Assembly: GCA_950097015.1 (NCBI GenBank)
Contig: CATNEN010000039.1
Span: 8,882,501-8,946,500, forward strand
Direction: 5' to 3'
From: Macrostomum hystrix
Lineage: Eukaryota > Platyhelminthes > Macrostomidae
Length of the DNA stretch: 64,000 bases
The notes under the pieces are model-generated. The model was given only the letters and a program-made list of their open reading frames with translations, was not told where the DNA came from and did no database searches. Shown here one piece after another: positions 34,360 to 46,400 of this stretch (within the stretch, counting starts at the first letter, position 1; each line of letters opens with the position of its first letter). Made by a program: the position numbers and the translations under genes.

Positions 34360-35050
34360 CACAATTATCCGGCCGCTCCCTACAATATCCAACCGCTCTT
34401 TACAATACAGTATCGAGCCGCTCTCTACAATATCTAGCCGCTCCCTACAATATCTAGCCGCTCCTTACATTATCTAGCCGCTCCCTACAATATCCAACCG
34501 CTCTTTACAATACAGTATCGAGCCGCTCTCTACAATATCCATCCGCTCCCTACAATATCTAGCCGCTCCTTACATTATCTAGCCGCTCCCTACAATATCT
34601 AGCCGCTCCCTACAATATCTAGCCGCTCCCTACAATATCTAGCCGCTCCTTACAATATCTAGCAGATCCCTACAATATCTAGCCGCTCCCTACAATATCT
34701 AGCCACTCTCTACAATATCCATCCGCTCCCTACAATATCTAGCCGCTCCTTACATTATCTAGCCGCTCCCTACAATATCTAGCCGCTCCCTACAATATCT
34801 AGCCGCTCCCTACAATATCTAGCCGCTCCCTACAATATCTAGCCGCTCCTTACAATATCTAGCAGATCCCTACAATATCTAGCCGCTCCCTACAATATCT
34901 AGCCACTCTCTACAATATCCATCCGCTCCCTACAATATCTAGCCGCTCCTTACATTATCTAGCCGCTCCCTACAATATCTAGCCGCTCCCTACAATATCT
35001 AGCCGCTCCTTACATTATCTAGCCGCCTTCTACATTATCTAGCCGGTCCA
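34360..35050. repeat. 20-bp minisatellite with higher-order structure
   Basis: About 34 copies of TACAATATCTAGCCGCTCCC. Marked variants (TATCCATCCGC, TCCTTACATT, AGCAGATCCC, CCACTCTC) recur in the same order at roughly 180-200 bp intervals (near 34531, 34711 and 34911), so whole blocks of units were duplicated. Confidence 0.95.
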
Positions 35051-38000
35051 TATTCGACCTTACTCGAATTCTCTAATTGATCCTTACTTTCTTAATCCTC
35101 TCCCAATGACCATTTCCTACACATGACCAATGACCCTTTCAAAATGGTCACAAAAGGTACCCAACTAGCAACAAAATAAGCGAAAAGCATAGACTGTTTG
35201 GACTTTTATTTTGAGCGCACAATTCTAAGCGCTCGCCAGTGCCATCATTCTGTTTAATGTTTTGCTGGTATCAAAACAATTCTGAAGGCGGGAGAGACTG
35301 CAGACCTCACTGCCGTGCAACCCACCCAATTCTCTAAGGACAAATATATTATTCAGTTAGCATAGCAGCTCGGTTCTCCACTTATGAAACTGCAGAGAAA
35401 AAGTAAATTAAAATAAGCAGAGCAGCAGAGCAGAGCAGAGCCGGTCTTCTTGGTAAAAGCTAGCTTTAGTCGGAGCTCAAGACAGCAAAAACAATGAAAT
35501 AAAGAAATAAGTTACAAGCACTAAGAGATACAGAATATGTTTTGCGTTGCATACCGAAACAGTCTGCTGCACTTAATTGTCTGCAGATCCTAAGGTGTCT
35601 ACTAAGATATTAAGGCTACAGAACCTTGGGTCCACCAGCAAGCAGGTACGCACATACCTACGCTGCTGATTACACTGTTAACACAGAAAGAGTGGAAGCG
35701 GGTGAAGGGGGTGAGAGAGAAGAGAAAGAAAATAGAGAGCTAACAGGTTAAGCAAGTCTTTAATGAGTTTGCCAAAAACGTTTGGAACAAGAGAGCGCTG
35801 AGCTGAACTTTAGCTAGACGACAAGAGCTGCTAATAGAATGGAAGGCTCCAACTGCTTTTTGTAGCAACAGGTGTTCTAAGTAGTTTTGCAAATTATAGT
35901 CTATGTTATATTGACATGGATTAAACAATCCATGTCTAACAGGTTAGCACCTGTCTCTAACAGGTTAGCACCTGTCTCTAACAGGTTAGCACCTGTCTCT
36001 AACAGGTTAGCATCTGTCTAACAGGTTAGCAAACAGTTACCGGACAGAATTGTTCAATTCAACATTCTGGATAAACTATGTGGCTAGGGTAACAAAAGCA
36101 AATAAAAATAAGGATACATTTAAATAGAAGTTAACCATGGGGCAAAAATATCTATGTAGTGTCTGTTCTGCACAAAAAGGTAAGGTTCTGTAGCATTCTT
36201 ATTACAAATTCAGTTTTCGGCAGCAAGAAAAAATTCTCTAAGCATTTGGCACTGTTCAACACAGCAAGGAACGACTTACTACTAAAAGTAGCACATAAAT
36301 GATATGAAGAATATTTGTTTTTTTAACAACAAAATATGAAATAGAAATCAAACATATTTGAAAAATCTACTTACAATAGGTAACATTTGGGACTACGACA
36401 CTAGCTCCTACACTAGTTAAGACCTGAGCAGTCAGTAGCTATACTTGCTTAAAAACAAAACAAATATTGTTGTGAACCATGCAACATGCTATAAAAATAA
36501 TTTATTATCTAAGTTCCTGATTGGACAGTTTGAAATGCAAAATTTATTTTTTACTTTGATAACATTTAAATTTCTTGTTTACATTTTTTTTAAATATACA
36601 AGAGCTTGTCTAATTGGCTTATTCAGTTGTACAATGGGTAATAACTATAATCACAATAACAGTACTAATTGCATTAAATGCATTTGCTAGCCACTAGGGT
36701 AGGCAGCACTTATTACAATATACATCCTTCTATTACTTTACTTAACATTTACATATACAAATAACTAGTCATGTTCAGCTCATTGATTGTATAGTTCTTG
36801 TAAAGTCATGGACTGACTAGGTGCGATAGCTAGAAAATAGAGCATAGGAATTATTATATGTGTTACAGTGTTACAAAAACTGAAATTCCACAATATTTTT
36901 TAGCTACGTTTTCATGAGAAAATGGTATTCTTATCTAGTTTCACTCAACTGTCTTTAGGGTGTTAGCTTTTTAAATCATTTCAAATAAAGCCAATATATA
37001 ACTAGCCAAAACTATGAACCAGATAGTCAACTTTATTAAACCTTAATGTGTCAACTTATGTAAATACTATTGAGAGGTAGCAAATAGGCCTATCACCAAT
37101 TGGCTATATTGTAACATGGCTTATCATTTCACTTCCCTCTCTCTCTGGTAGCATTTATTCTTGGCACAAGCAGTCTCTCTAAAGGCTTTTACTGAAACAA
37201 GTATTCACCAAGTGCTTCCATAGATCAAAGGGTCATAGCCTCAAATAATTGACTAAGCAGTCAACACATAACACAGTTCTGAATTTTAGTACTTAACCAT
37301 AGCTTTATTTGCTTTTTGCTGCACTGGCATGTTGCCCTGTTTAACATAAAGTAAAATCAGTTATAAAAAATCAAATATTTTATATATATTATTATTGAAA
37401 AAAAATGCTAATTTAAACATGAACAATTTTTACCAAATAGATTTTCAAAAGATTAAAATTATAGAGTAAAGCATCCCTTTTAAAAATATAAAACACTTAA
37501 AACGGGAATTGAGCAATTGCATTAACAAGTTTAGTTAAGCCTACTATATGCTATAGGGCCTATGTGAATGTGCAAGGGCTAGCAGCATAGGTGTTTAGCT
37601 TGCATTTATAAAAGCACAACACTAGTGGATGCCTCGAACAAGCATGCTTGTGATACTTAGGACTACCATATTTATTGCTTGATTTATTCTAATTGTTTAA
37701 TCTAAATAACACATGTTTTTTAACGAAATAACATAAATTCACGAAATGTCAAATTTAGTCCTCCTTCTGAATTCATATCTTAAGGCCTGTACTTAAGTTA
37801 AAAGGGAAAGAAATACAAAAACAATCAGAAGGTTAACAGTCGATTAAGAACTAAGCTACTTATAGGCCCTTGCCTATCTAACTAACTGAGTATTTAAAAT
37901 AATAGCTAACCAAGCTTAAAAGACATTAAAAATCGTTTAGTAGTTTTTGTAAAAAAACAGTTGATGATTTTGAGTTGCCAATCAATAGCCGGTTTGCCTT

Positions 38001-38498
38001 TGCGACTCGTAACAACAAGAGTGGCTCAAAAATACAACGTAGTATGCAAAAGCATCTCAAGGATACGTAGAGCCTAAGGCAGCCTCCTTAGCAAGGTTCC
38101 GTAGAAAAGAACGTCAAAAGTAAATTTAAGTTCGTCAGTGACTCAATTTTGAAACAGTAAAACAAAGAGCTAAAAACCCATACCGCTGTTTCTTTTGTCG
38201 GTGAAGTTTGTAAAATTAATGCCAAAGAAGGGAAGCTAGAAAAAAAATTTGGTGCAAAACAAAATTGCTTCAGCAATTCAGGCAATGTGCTCATGTCTCA
38301 TGGAATGTGCATAACTCTACTTGTACGGTTCTTCGAGGCGTAGGGCCTAGTAGTCAAAATATACTCAGCTTGTTATATTTAGGAAACTTTCATAACGTTT
38401 TTACTTTCACTGACCCGAAATTCCACAACATGGAAAGTCAAAACCATCCAGCTAAACTTAACAGCACCAAATTTTCGCAACGTTCCCAAATTGTCTTG
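35051..38498. other. AT-rich spacer without recognisable genes
   Basis: Unique, AT-rich sequence with short open frames only. Holds the small 21-bp repeat at 35925-36035. Confidence 0.5.
35925..36035. repeat. 21-bp tandem repeat with internal palindrome
   Basis: Five copies of TAACAGGTTAGCACCTGTCTC. Each unit contains the inverted pair CAGGT...ACCTG. Confidence 0.9.
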
Positions 38499-38506
38499 CA
38501 CCGCAT

Positions 38507-39001
38507 CAGCGGCGTATCTAGGATTTTAAAATGGGGGGGGATAAATTTACAATTTCAACTATCAGAGAAATAAGTCTCATACTGCTGCTAAAAAACTGAA
38601 ATAAGCTTTTGTAGTCCATTTGCAGACAACGATTTCGCAACCTTTTTAATTACTTTGTTATACATTTATGGCAAAAATATGGAGTAATGATTATGAATTT
38701 ATTGACGCTCATTGAAAAATGACTCCGCAGAAAAGGGTATTTGATGAAGGGAAAATAAGAGGGGGGTCCGGGGGGGCTATGCCCCCCGGTGGAAAAATTT
38801 CTGGTGGGTGAAGAGGAAAAGTGATGGGAAAGTTGACTGAAAAAATGAATAATTCAGAACATCATTGTGCCGAATAACGACATTACGACTATGACATTCC
38901 GCCATAACGTTCGTCTTCGACTTTTCGTGGGTTGGTGACACTCTTCGGTCGGCGAAATGGGGGGGATATATCCCCGTATCCCCCCCCTAGATACGCCACT
39001 G
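38507..39001. mobile_element. hAT-type MITE (495 bp) with perfect 8-bp target duplication
   Basis: Starts CAGCGGCGTATCTAGG and ends CCTAGATACGCCACTG, which are inverted repeats with one mismatch. Flanked by CACCGCAT at 38499-38506 and 39002-39009. Ends are G/C homopolymer-rich. An 8-bp duplication and CAG(T/C)G ends fit the hAT superfamily. No coding capacity. Confidence 0.85.
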
Positions 39002-39009
39002 CACCGCAT

Positions 39010-40248
39010 CACCGAAAAATCCCATGACGAAATTTCATAGCGTCAAAATACAAATTTCTAAAATTTCACGATGTCGGATCGTAATACACCGGTAACCGCT
39101 CTGCCAGTCACCACTTATTCTGCCATTTGCACATTTAAGTTAATAATTTCTGAGCTTTTTAATTAGTACAATTCAAACAGTTTAACAAAGAGTCTTTCAA
39201 ATGATAATGTTTTTATTGACTAAACGCTTCTTTAATATGATTTCTTTTTCGTTTATATAAACGTAAAATTTTAAATTTATGTGTAAACAACTTATAATGC
39301 ACTTTGTAGCATTGCAAAAAATTCAACTATACCAGCTACGTCTGAGAAAACTAGCTAGTTACAAGATACGTCGAACTCATCACTTTAATTTCTTCAGCGA
39401 ATCAAGTAATTAATAATTAAATAATGTCGGATGATTTTCTGACTTCCTTTGAACATTTAGGCCAAAGTTTATGTTTGTTTATGTAAAATAAAGCTATTAA
39501 GTTTTTTTTTATGAAAATATGCAAATATATTTATGTCGTAGCTACTTAATGACATTGTCTCATGTCTGTTACTGTCACTTAAAAACGAATAGTTTTCTCA
39601 CTAAGATAAGTTAATGCTATAGGCCTACCCTTGAAACATTGTTCTAAAAACCTTTAATTTTTCTGTATAATGGCTTAGACCTAATATTTTCTAAGAATGT
39701 GGCCTGCTTCAGCAACAAACAACTTTGATTTTTGCAACAATGCCAACAACCTTTGTAGCAACATTTCACTGTGGTGGCACTATTTTCAGTGACAGTTGTA
39801 GTTTTGCTTATAACTGATTAGGCACTAATTGTTAATTAATATATTACACCTGCCATAATTGGGACAGATTTGCAGCCAACAGCATAGCCGCAGCTAGTTA
39901 TTGCATGGGGTCCCTGGACACTTTGTCATTCAGATGATGATCTGTCCAAAATCTCAGTGGGTGGATGACAAAGTGACTTAGACTTGTGGACACTTAATCA
40001 TCTATAAGACAAAAGTTTTCAAAGTTAAAACATATTTCTGTTCTTAGAACAGAACAGAATGGTACTCTATTCCAACCATTTTTATATTTAAAAATAGTTC
40101 TTTGTTGTATGTCAAATTGCCAATGTTCACAAACAGCAGTTTGCAAAGATAATTATACTTGTGCAACAAATCAATTTGGCATAAAGGCCTGATATAGACT
40201 ATAGCCTAATTGCCTATTATAATACATTATCTACTTATAACTAAACAA
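39010..40248. other. Spacer; possible SINE-like head at left end
   Basis: Minus strand at about 39115-39080 reads GTGGTGACTGGCAGAGCGGT, similar to an A box, and the flanking single-copy-looking sequence is the host in which the MITE sits. No coding signal to 40248. Confidence 0.35.
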
Positions 40249-42776
40249 TAGGGTTGGCAATCTTGGAAATAATTTTGGGGAGTCAGGGATAGGGGAATCA
40301 TAGAAGTTGAGAAACTTGGGGAGTCGGGAAATGGGGGATCGGGGAGCTTTCAGAAGTCAGGGAATCGGGGAGTCATGGATTTGGAGAAGTCAGGGAGTCA
40401 GGGACCTAGAGAAGTCGGGGAGTTGGGACCTAGAAAAGTCGGGGGAGTCAGGGATTTGTGAATATAGGTAAGAAAATAATAACCAAGAGAACTTTGCCAT
40501 TTTGCCATGGAAGTGGAAGAAATGAAGGCACCAGAAGAAATTTTAAACACGAGCAGGAAGATTTAAGCCATTCATTCCGTAAATGGCTTAAAAAGAGCAA
40601 TTTGCTGATTACTCAAGTTCTTAAAATGCAATTTAATTACTTTTGTCTTGAATGCAATTACCTGCACAATAGAGAACTAGAAAAAACATGGTGATAAAGT
40701 TACCAGTGTAAGTATTAACTATTAAAATCAGCACAAGCACAAATAAACAGACAGGTACAATAGGTACAACAGACAGTCTCCCAGTAGTAATTGCAGTCTT
40801 AATGAGGGTCAAAGCATTCAATTCATGAGAGCTTCAGCATCTTTGCCATCATTGTTATGTCCGTTTGCATCATCAGAATCCGATGCCCTTAGGTTCCATT
40901 CTTCATACTCTCTCCTGATAATTAACTGATCATCTTCCTCAGCCCTGAAAAATAAGAAAGTGAATACAGTTAGAAAACATTAAAAAATCCAAGCCGAATT
41001 GTAAAAATAAGACAAGCACCAAAATTTACAAACCTCTCTGTAGCCACAATAGCCGAATACTTTCCTGCCACCAGCAACAGGCAGTTTTCAGCCTTCGTTG
41101 CATGCAGTCTAGATCAAAGCCTGTTGCCATAAATGAGGCTGGCTTAGGAGAAGTCTCTCGCATGAGACACTGGTTGGAGTTGTGGCAAGATATTGCCTTG
41201 CAGCCTTGGCAAGGGTTGGCAGCTTCGATTGGTTGACCTTCCAGAACTCAAAGACAGCTGGTCTTCTTTGGCAGCTTCAATCAGTTGACCTTCCAGAACT
41301 CAAAGACACAGCTGGTCTTCTTTGGGTGCCTATCCCCTTCAATCATCTCAGCCAACTGAGCAAACTCTGTCTTGACACGAGCAGCAAACACTGACTTTGT
41401 GCTGTCAGGGATCAGAACCTTCCTTTGCTTTGCACTTGCAGTTCTTGTGCACCTATCTAGGAGCTGCCACGGATCATCGGCTGACTTGTTGGAGTCAGGT
41501 GCCTCACTGTCATCAGGTTTCCCAACGTCTGCTGATTCCTCAGCAATAAACAGCAGCTCAGCAATGCTGTTTTCAATAGACTCCCACTCTGTCGCATGAA
41601 AATTTGCTGACCTTCTGTAGAGTCTTGGGTTGAAGCAGGCAGCCTCACGCAAAAACTGATTGCTCAAGATGCTTTCCATTTGTGTGTCAAGCTCTGCAAC
41701 GAGAACAATGCCAAACTCCCAAGCCACCCCATTGCGCTCTCCAGTAAGGATCTGCTTGCATATCTCCTTCAGTAGGACAAGAAATGGGATGTATTTGCAC
41801 ACTGTTGCCATGTCCTTGCACATCAGCTTTGTGTACTCCTGAAATGGCTTCAGATACTTAATGACTGCTTGAACTGCATCCAACTCCTGATCAGTGACCA
41901 TGTCAGGAAGAGCCCTCTGTGTCGCTGCCTTCTTCAGATACTTTGCAATTGCCTTGTTTTGTATGAGAAACTCTTGGATTATTTCCAGCGTGCTATTGCA
42001 CTGTGTAGCTACGTCCATGGGAACACTGCATGGTGGCAATTCTTGACCTTCTTGGATCTCCCTCAGCAAGGCCATCGCTTGAGGTGAGTGATGAAAGTGA
42101 CCAGTTATCTTGCAAATTTTGTCAATTGCTGATCCAAGTAGTGGCGACATCTTGCCCATGGAACCCTTGATTGTAAGATGCAGAATGTGCGCAAGGCAAT
42201 TGAATGATATAGCGGTTCGGTTCACAACCAACTCGCCTGCCATCAGCATTGATGACTCGCTGTCATGTACAAATGCCACCAGATTTTTTTTCTGCATTCC
42301 AAACTCATCTAGAATTCCATTGGTCATGATTGCTATGTTCTCGCCTGTGTGCTTCAGCTGATAGCTTGCAGTTGCAGCAATAACTTCATTGTGGCGTTAA
42401 AAGTTGCTGTCAATGAAGTGTACCGTGCATGCAAAAAGAGCAACCTTTCAATATTTTGCCTACCAACTGTCGGCCGTAATGGCAACCTGCAAATCCAGCA
42501 ATTGCAGCTTGAGTTCTTTTTTGATTGCAGTGATTTCGGGCTTTCAAGCCCAATTTTGGGCTTGAAAATTTGGGGAGTCGGGTATCAGGGAATCGGGGAC
42601 CTTTGAGAATTCAGGGAGTCAGGGAATCGGGGACTATGAGAAATTGGGGAGACGGGGATCGGGGAATCGGGGATCTTCAAAGATTTGGGGAGTCAGGGAG
42701 TCGGGGAATTGGGGACCTAAATTTTTGGGGATCCCCGAGTTATTCCCTGATCCCCAATCCCCAACTGCCAACCCTA
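40249..42776 (-). mobile_element. Complete hAT transposon (2.5 kb), decayed
   Basis: Terminal inverted repeats TAGGGTTGGCA (40249-40259) and TGCCAACCCTA (42766-42776). Flanks CTAAACAA (40241-40248) and CTAGACAA (42777-42784) form an 8-bp duplication with one mismatch. Both subterminal zones (40270-40455 and 42565-42730) carry G-rich repeats of the type GGGGAGTCAGGGAATCGGGG in the same orientation. The transposase pseudogene lies inside on the minus strand. Confidence 0.88.
40818..42500 (-). pseudogene. hAT (ZBED-type) transposase, broken
   Basis: The longest intact frame is 42327-41281 (348 codons). It has KHTGENIAIMTNGILDEFG, a degenerate catalytic-core segment FVHDSESSMLMAG, CLAHILHLTIKG, then DVATQCNSTLEIIQEFL. 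Upstream, AITADSW and ACTVHFIDSNF are recognisable only across frames and a stop, and no BED finger is left. At 41281 a tandem duplication (TCTTTGAGTTCTGGAAGGTC twice, about 55 bp apart) brings a stop into frame. Beyond it the second copy restores LPTLAKAARQYLATTPTSVS and CER, the hATC dimerisation motif, again frameshifted. A possible last exon 40944-40818 (acceptor TTTTTCAG) adds an acidic tail AEEDDQLIIRREYEEWNLRA. Confidence 0.85.
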
Positions 42777-42784
42777 CTAGACAA

Positions 42785-43452
42785 TGGGCAGAATGCAAGT
42801 AAAAGTACTTGAAAAGGACTTGAATAGACTATGGATGGAGCAAATAATTTTTAGGCGATATATGTTGACTGTTGTGCTTAGCAGCATACAAAGGAAAAAG
42901 TATAATAATTAAATGCCAATCCTACTCAGAATTAGATGATAATTTTTAATAAGCAAATACTATCTTTGAAATAGGTAAAAAACCAAATATGAATTGAAAA
43001 AAAGAAATTGGATGCATATCAAAAAAGATGTGGTCAGTAATGAAATGTATATCATGAAATCTCATAGAATGTTGCTTTTAATATTATATTTAATCAAGTT
43101 TGAATATTCTATGCTTTAAAGCCAATTGATATTTAATATTATAATTTTATAATTGATATTTAAAAGAATAATACCTTTAACTAAATTTAATTTATAATTT
43201 TGTATTTTTAAATAAAAAAGGAAACATTTAAAGAGCAGAATTAAGAGCAAAAATCTTTATATTGAGCCTCATAATTTGCTATTAACAATCTATACAGTTT
43301 TTTTTTATTGTCCAATTTATTGCACTGCTACAGGTCAGATATCAGCCAAACAGCAGAAGCTAATTATACCGAGGTGCACTCCAGCCTTAACTTGTGACTG
43401 CAATAGTGTTCTCTGTCTCATATAAAAAACTGTTTGCACCAGCACTGCAGCC
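42785..43452. other. Spacer / promoter region of PP2A scaffold gene
   Basis: Very AT-rich to 43320, then moderate composition before the ATG at 43453. No recognisable elements. Confidence 0.4.
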
Positions 43453-46400
43453 ATGGCTGTGGACGCGGATAGCATTGACTCACTCATTCAGGCCATCACC
43501 GGCCTCAGCTATTCTGAGGAAGAAATCTCTAAAAATTTTGATAAAATACCTCCTTACCTGCGAATTTATGAAGCTGAAACAGCGGTGAGAAGCCTCTTAG
43601 AAATTTTGCTTTAAAGTTTAACAATCTTTTTGGATTTACTGAAGATCTACTTATTTGCTTGTTCTTATTTTTATTCAATGCCCAGGAGAAAATTCGCGTT
43701 GTGCGTACCCTGCCAGTTGTTGCCAGCAATATTGGCCCTGCCAAGGTCAAAGATGTTCTCATTCCCAAAGTTGATGGTGAGCCAATTCCATTTTCTTATT
43801 TCATGTTTCTGTGAAATCGGATGTATGGAAGGAATAAATAATGTAGTCAAGGTCTGTGAGTGACTTATGGCTGTTGTAATGAAAGCTTGGGATTGAGTAA
43901 TGGCTGTTGTAATGAAGGTCGGAGAGTGAGTAATGGCTGATGTAATGAAAGCTTGGGAGTGAGTAATGACTGATGTAATGAAGTGTAGCAGACCTCTCAG
44001 CTCTCTTTCTATTTGTTGGATTTGGGATTGGTGAGCTGAGTATTGGGGGGGGGATGGTAGCGTAAGTTATGAGGGTGAGAATAGGTATTTTCCACGCTGT
44101 TCGGGTTATACCTAAGGTAGCGCTAATGCCCGAGCGGCAAGACACTAGCTACTAACAATGGGAGCGGAATTTACTGCTGCTGGCACGAGGGCTAAGGTCA
44201 CTGATCTGGGGCACACAGTCCATGGGGCGTATCAGGATGGATCGAAGTTGCCTAGTGTACATCCTTTGCACTCTCACTTACTTTCCTCTATGGGGTCCGG
44301 GATTAGTACAGTCTCATGAGGGATAAAGGCGGAGTTTTCAGGGACTTCAGGGGGTATTTAAGGAACTTTTAGGTGGACTTCAGATAGACTTCAAGTGGAC
44401 TTTTGGACGGGATTTTAGGACGGTATATTGGGATTTCAAAGGGATCATATAATAGGGTGGGTTTTGGTAAAGAAGGCCGACGAGAGATCTTTAGGAGAGG
44501 ATTGGGAAGGCAAAGGTATCTTTAACTGTTTTCCTTCTATTAGGAAAATAACTAAGGAAGTCGGTCTATTTAATAGCGCAACAGGAAAAAAGAGTTAGGA
44601 AGTTTTACTCGCTTATATTTCGTCGAGAACTAATGTTATTGGTATGACTGGGGAGCGAGGGAGCAGGTTGAACAGGTAGAGGACGGTTGAGCAAGGTGAG
44701 GATCGCATTTATATTTTTTTCTCTATATATACACAAAGAAATTGGGGTGGGTGCATGTTTCCACTTGAGAGCAATATTACGTACAAAGAGCACTGCGTGA
44801 AATGACATTTAGCTAGCGCGTGAAGAAAAGTGGCTGGAATTTAAAATGATAAAAAATCCTAATTTATACACTGCCTCAGAAGGTCTGAGAGTGAGTAATG
44901 GCTGATGTAATGAAGGTCTGGGATTGGGTAATAGCTGATGTAATGGGGGTCTAGGATTTGGTAATAGCTGATGTAATTAAGGTCTAGGATTGGGTAATAG
45001 CTGATATAATGAGGGTCTAGGATTGGGTAATAGCTGATGTAATGAGGGTCTAGGATTGGGTAATAGCTGATGTAATGAGGGTCTAGGATTGGGTAATAGC
45101 TGATGTAATGAGGGTCTAGGATTGGGTAATAGCTGATGTAATGAGGTTCTAGGATTGGGTAATAGCTGATGTAATGAGGTTCTAGGATTGGGTAATAGCT
45201 GATGTAATGAGGGTCTAGGATTGGGTAATAGCTGATGTAATGAGGGTCTAGGATTGGATAATAGCTGATGTAATGAGGGTCTGGAAGTGGGTATTGACTG
45301 ATTTAATAAATATACGCATTTACATTATTATTAGCTGTCAACCATTAAACAGAGCTAATAACTGCGTCTATCAACAATGGCGAGGATGAGCTGTTGATGG
45401 AGCTGTGTCGCCAGCTGGGCACGTTTCCCCAGTATATGGGCTCGGCTGGCAACATTGTGAACCTAGTCCAGCCACTTGGCAGAGTTCTGTCCTCGGTGGA
45501 GGAGGTTGTCGTTGGCGAAGCGGCAGCAGACGCTCTTATCAAAGTGATCGGCGAACTTTCATCGACGCTTGTTGGAACGAATTGCGTGCCGCTGATTAAA
45601 TCGGTTTTCGATGGTAAGTAAAAATTTTGACGTTCTACTCTTATCGCACTACTTTGCTCGCTTAATTGAAGTAGTATGATTAGGCAATTTTAGATGGATA
45701 CAGATTACACAACCATTAAAATTTCTACCCTAGCTAATACTGGCACAAGCATTTTACAGGCTAATTGAGTGTCAAATTCAAGGACATTCAAGCTTTTCAC
45801 CTCGGGGCTGAAATTCGAGCCCCCGGTCATTAGTCCGAATATCTAGCCACTCGGCAAAACAGCTCACTTATCGCTGCTGCTACGCATTTTTTTCAAAGAT
45901 TTCTCCGTATGTTCCTCTCCAGACGACCTGTACTGCTCATCCAGGCGGGCCGGCTGCCGCCTAATTGTCCCCTGCTATTCCAAGGTGAGCTCAAACGACA
46001 TCAAAAGTGAATTGAAATCGCGCCTGCTGAATGCCGCCAATCAGGAGGAGGAAATTCTTCTGGTGCGCGAGGCCGCTGTGACCCAGCTGGGACCCCTGGC
46101 GCAGCCCGCCAGCAAGGACCGGGCGGAGATCCTGGCCAGCCTGGTGACGCTATCGAATGACAACCATCGCGACATTCGAGCCGCCAGCGTGCGCTCCCTG
46201 CTTGATGTGATTAAAGTGCACGGCGACAAAGAACTTGAGGCCACCGTGTTCCCTGTGCTAGAGCGTTATTGCGAAGATTCGCATCGGAATACGCGCCAGA
46301 ATTTGGCCACACACATTGCCGAGTTTCAGACTGTTTTTAATAAGGCCAGCAAGCAGCTAGGTGAGTAAACTTATCTGGTCATTTGATTTGTCATTAGACC

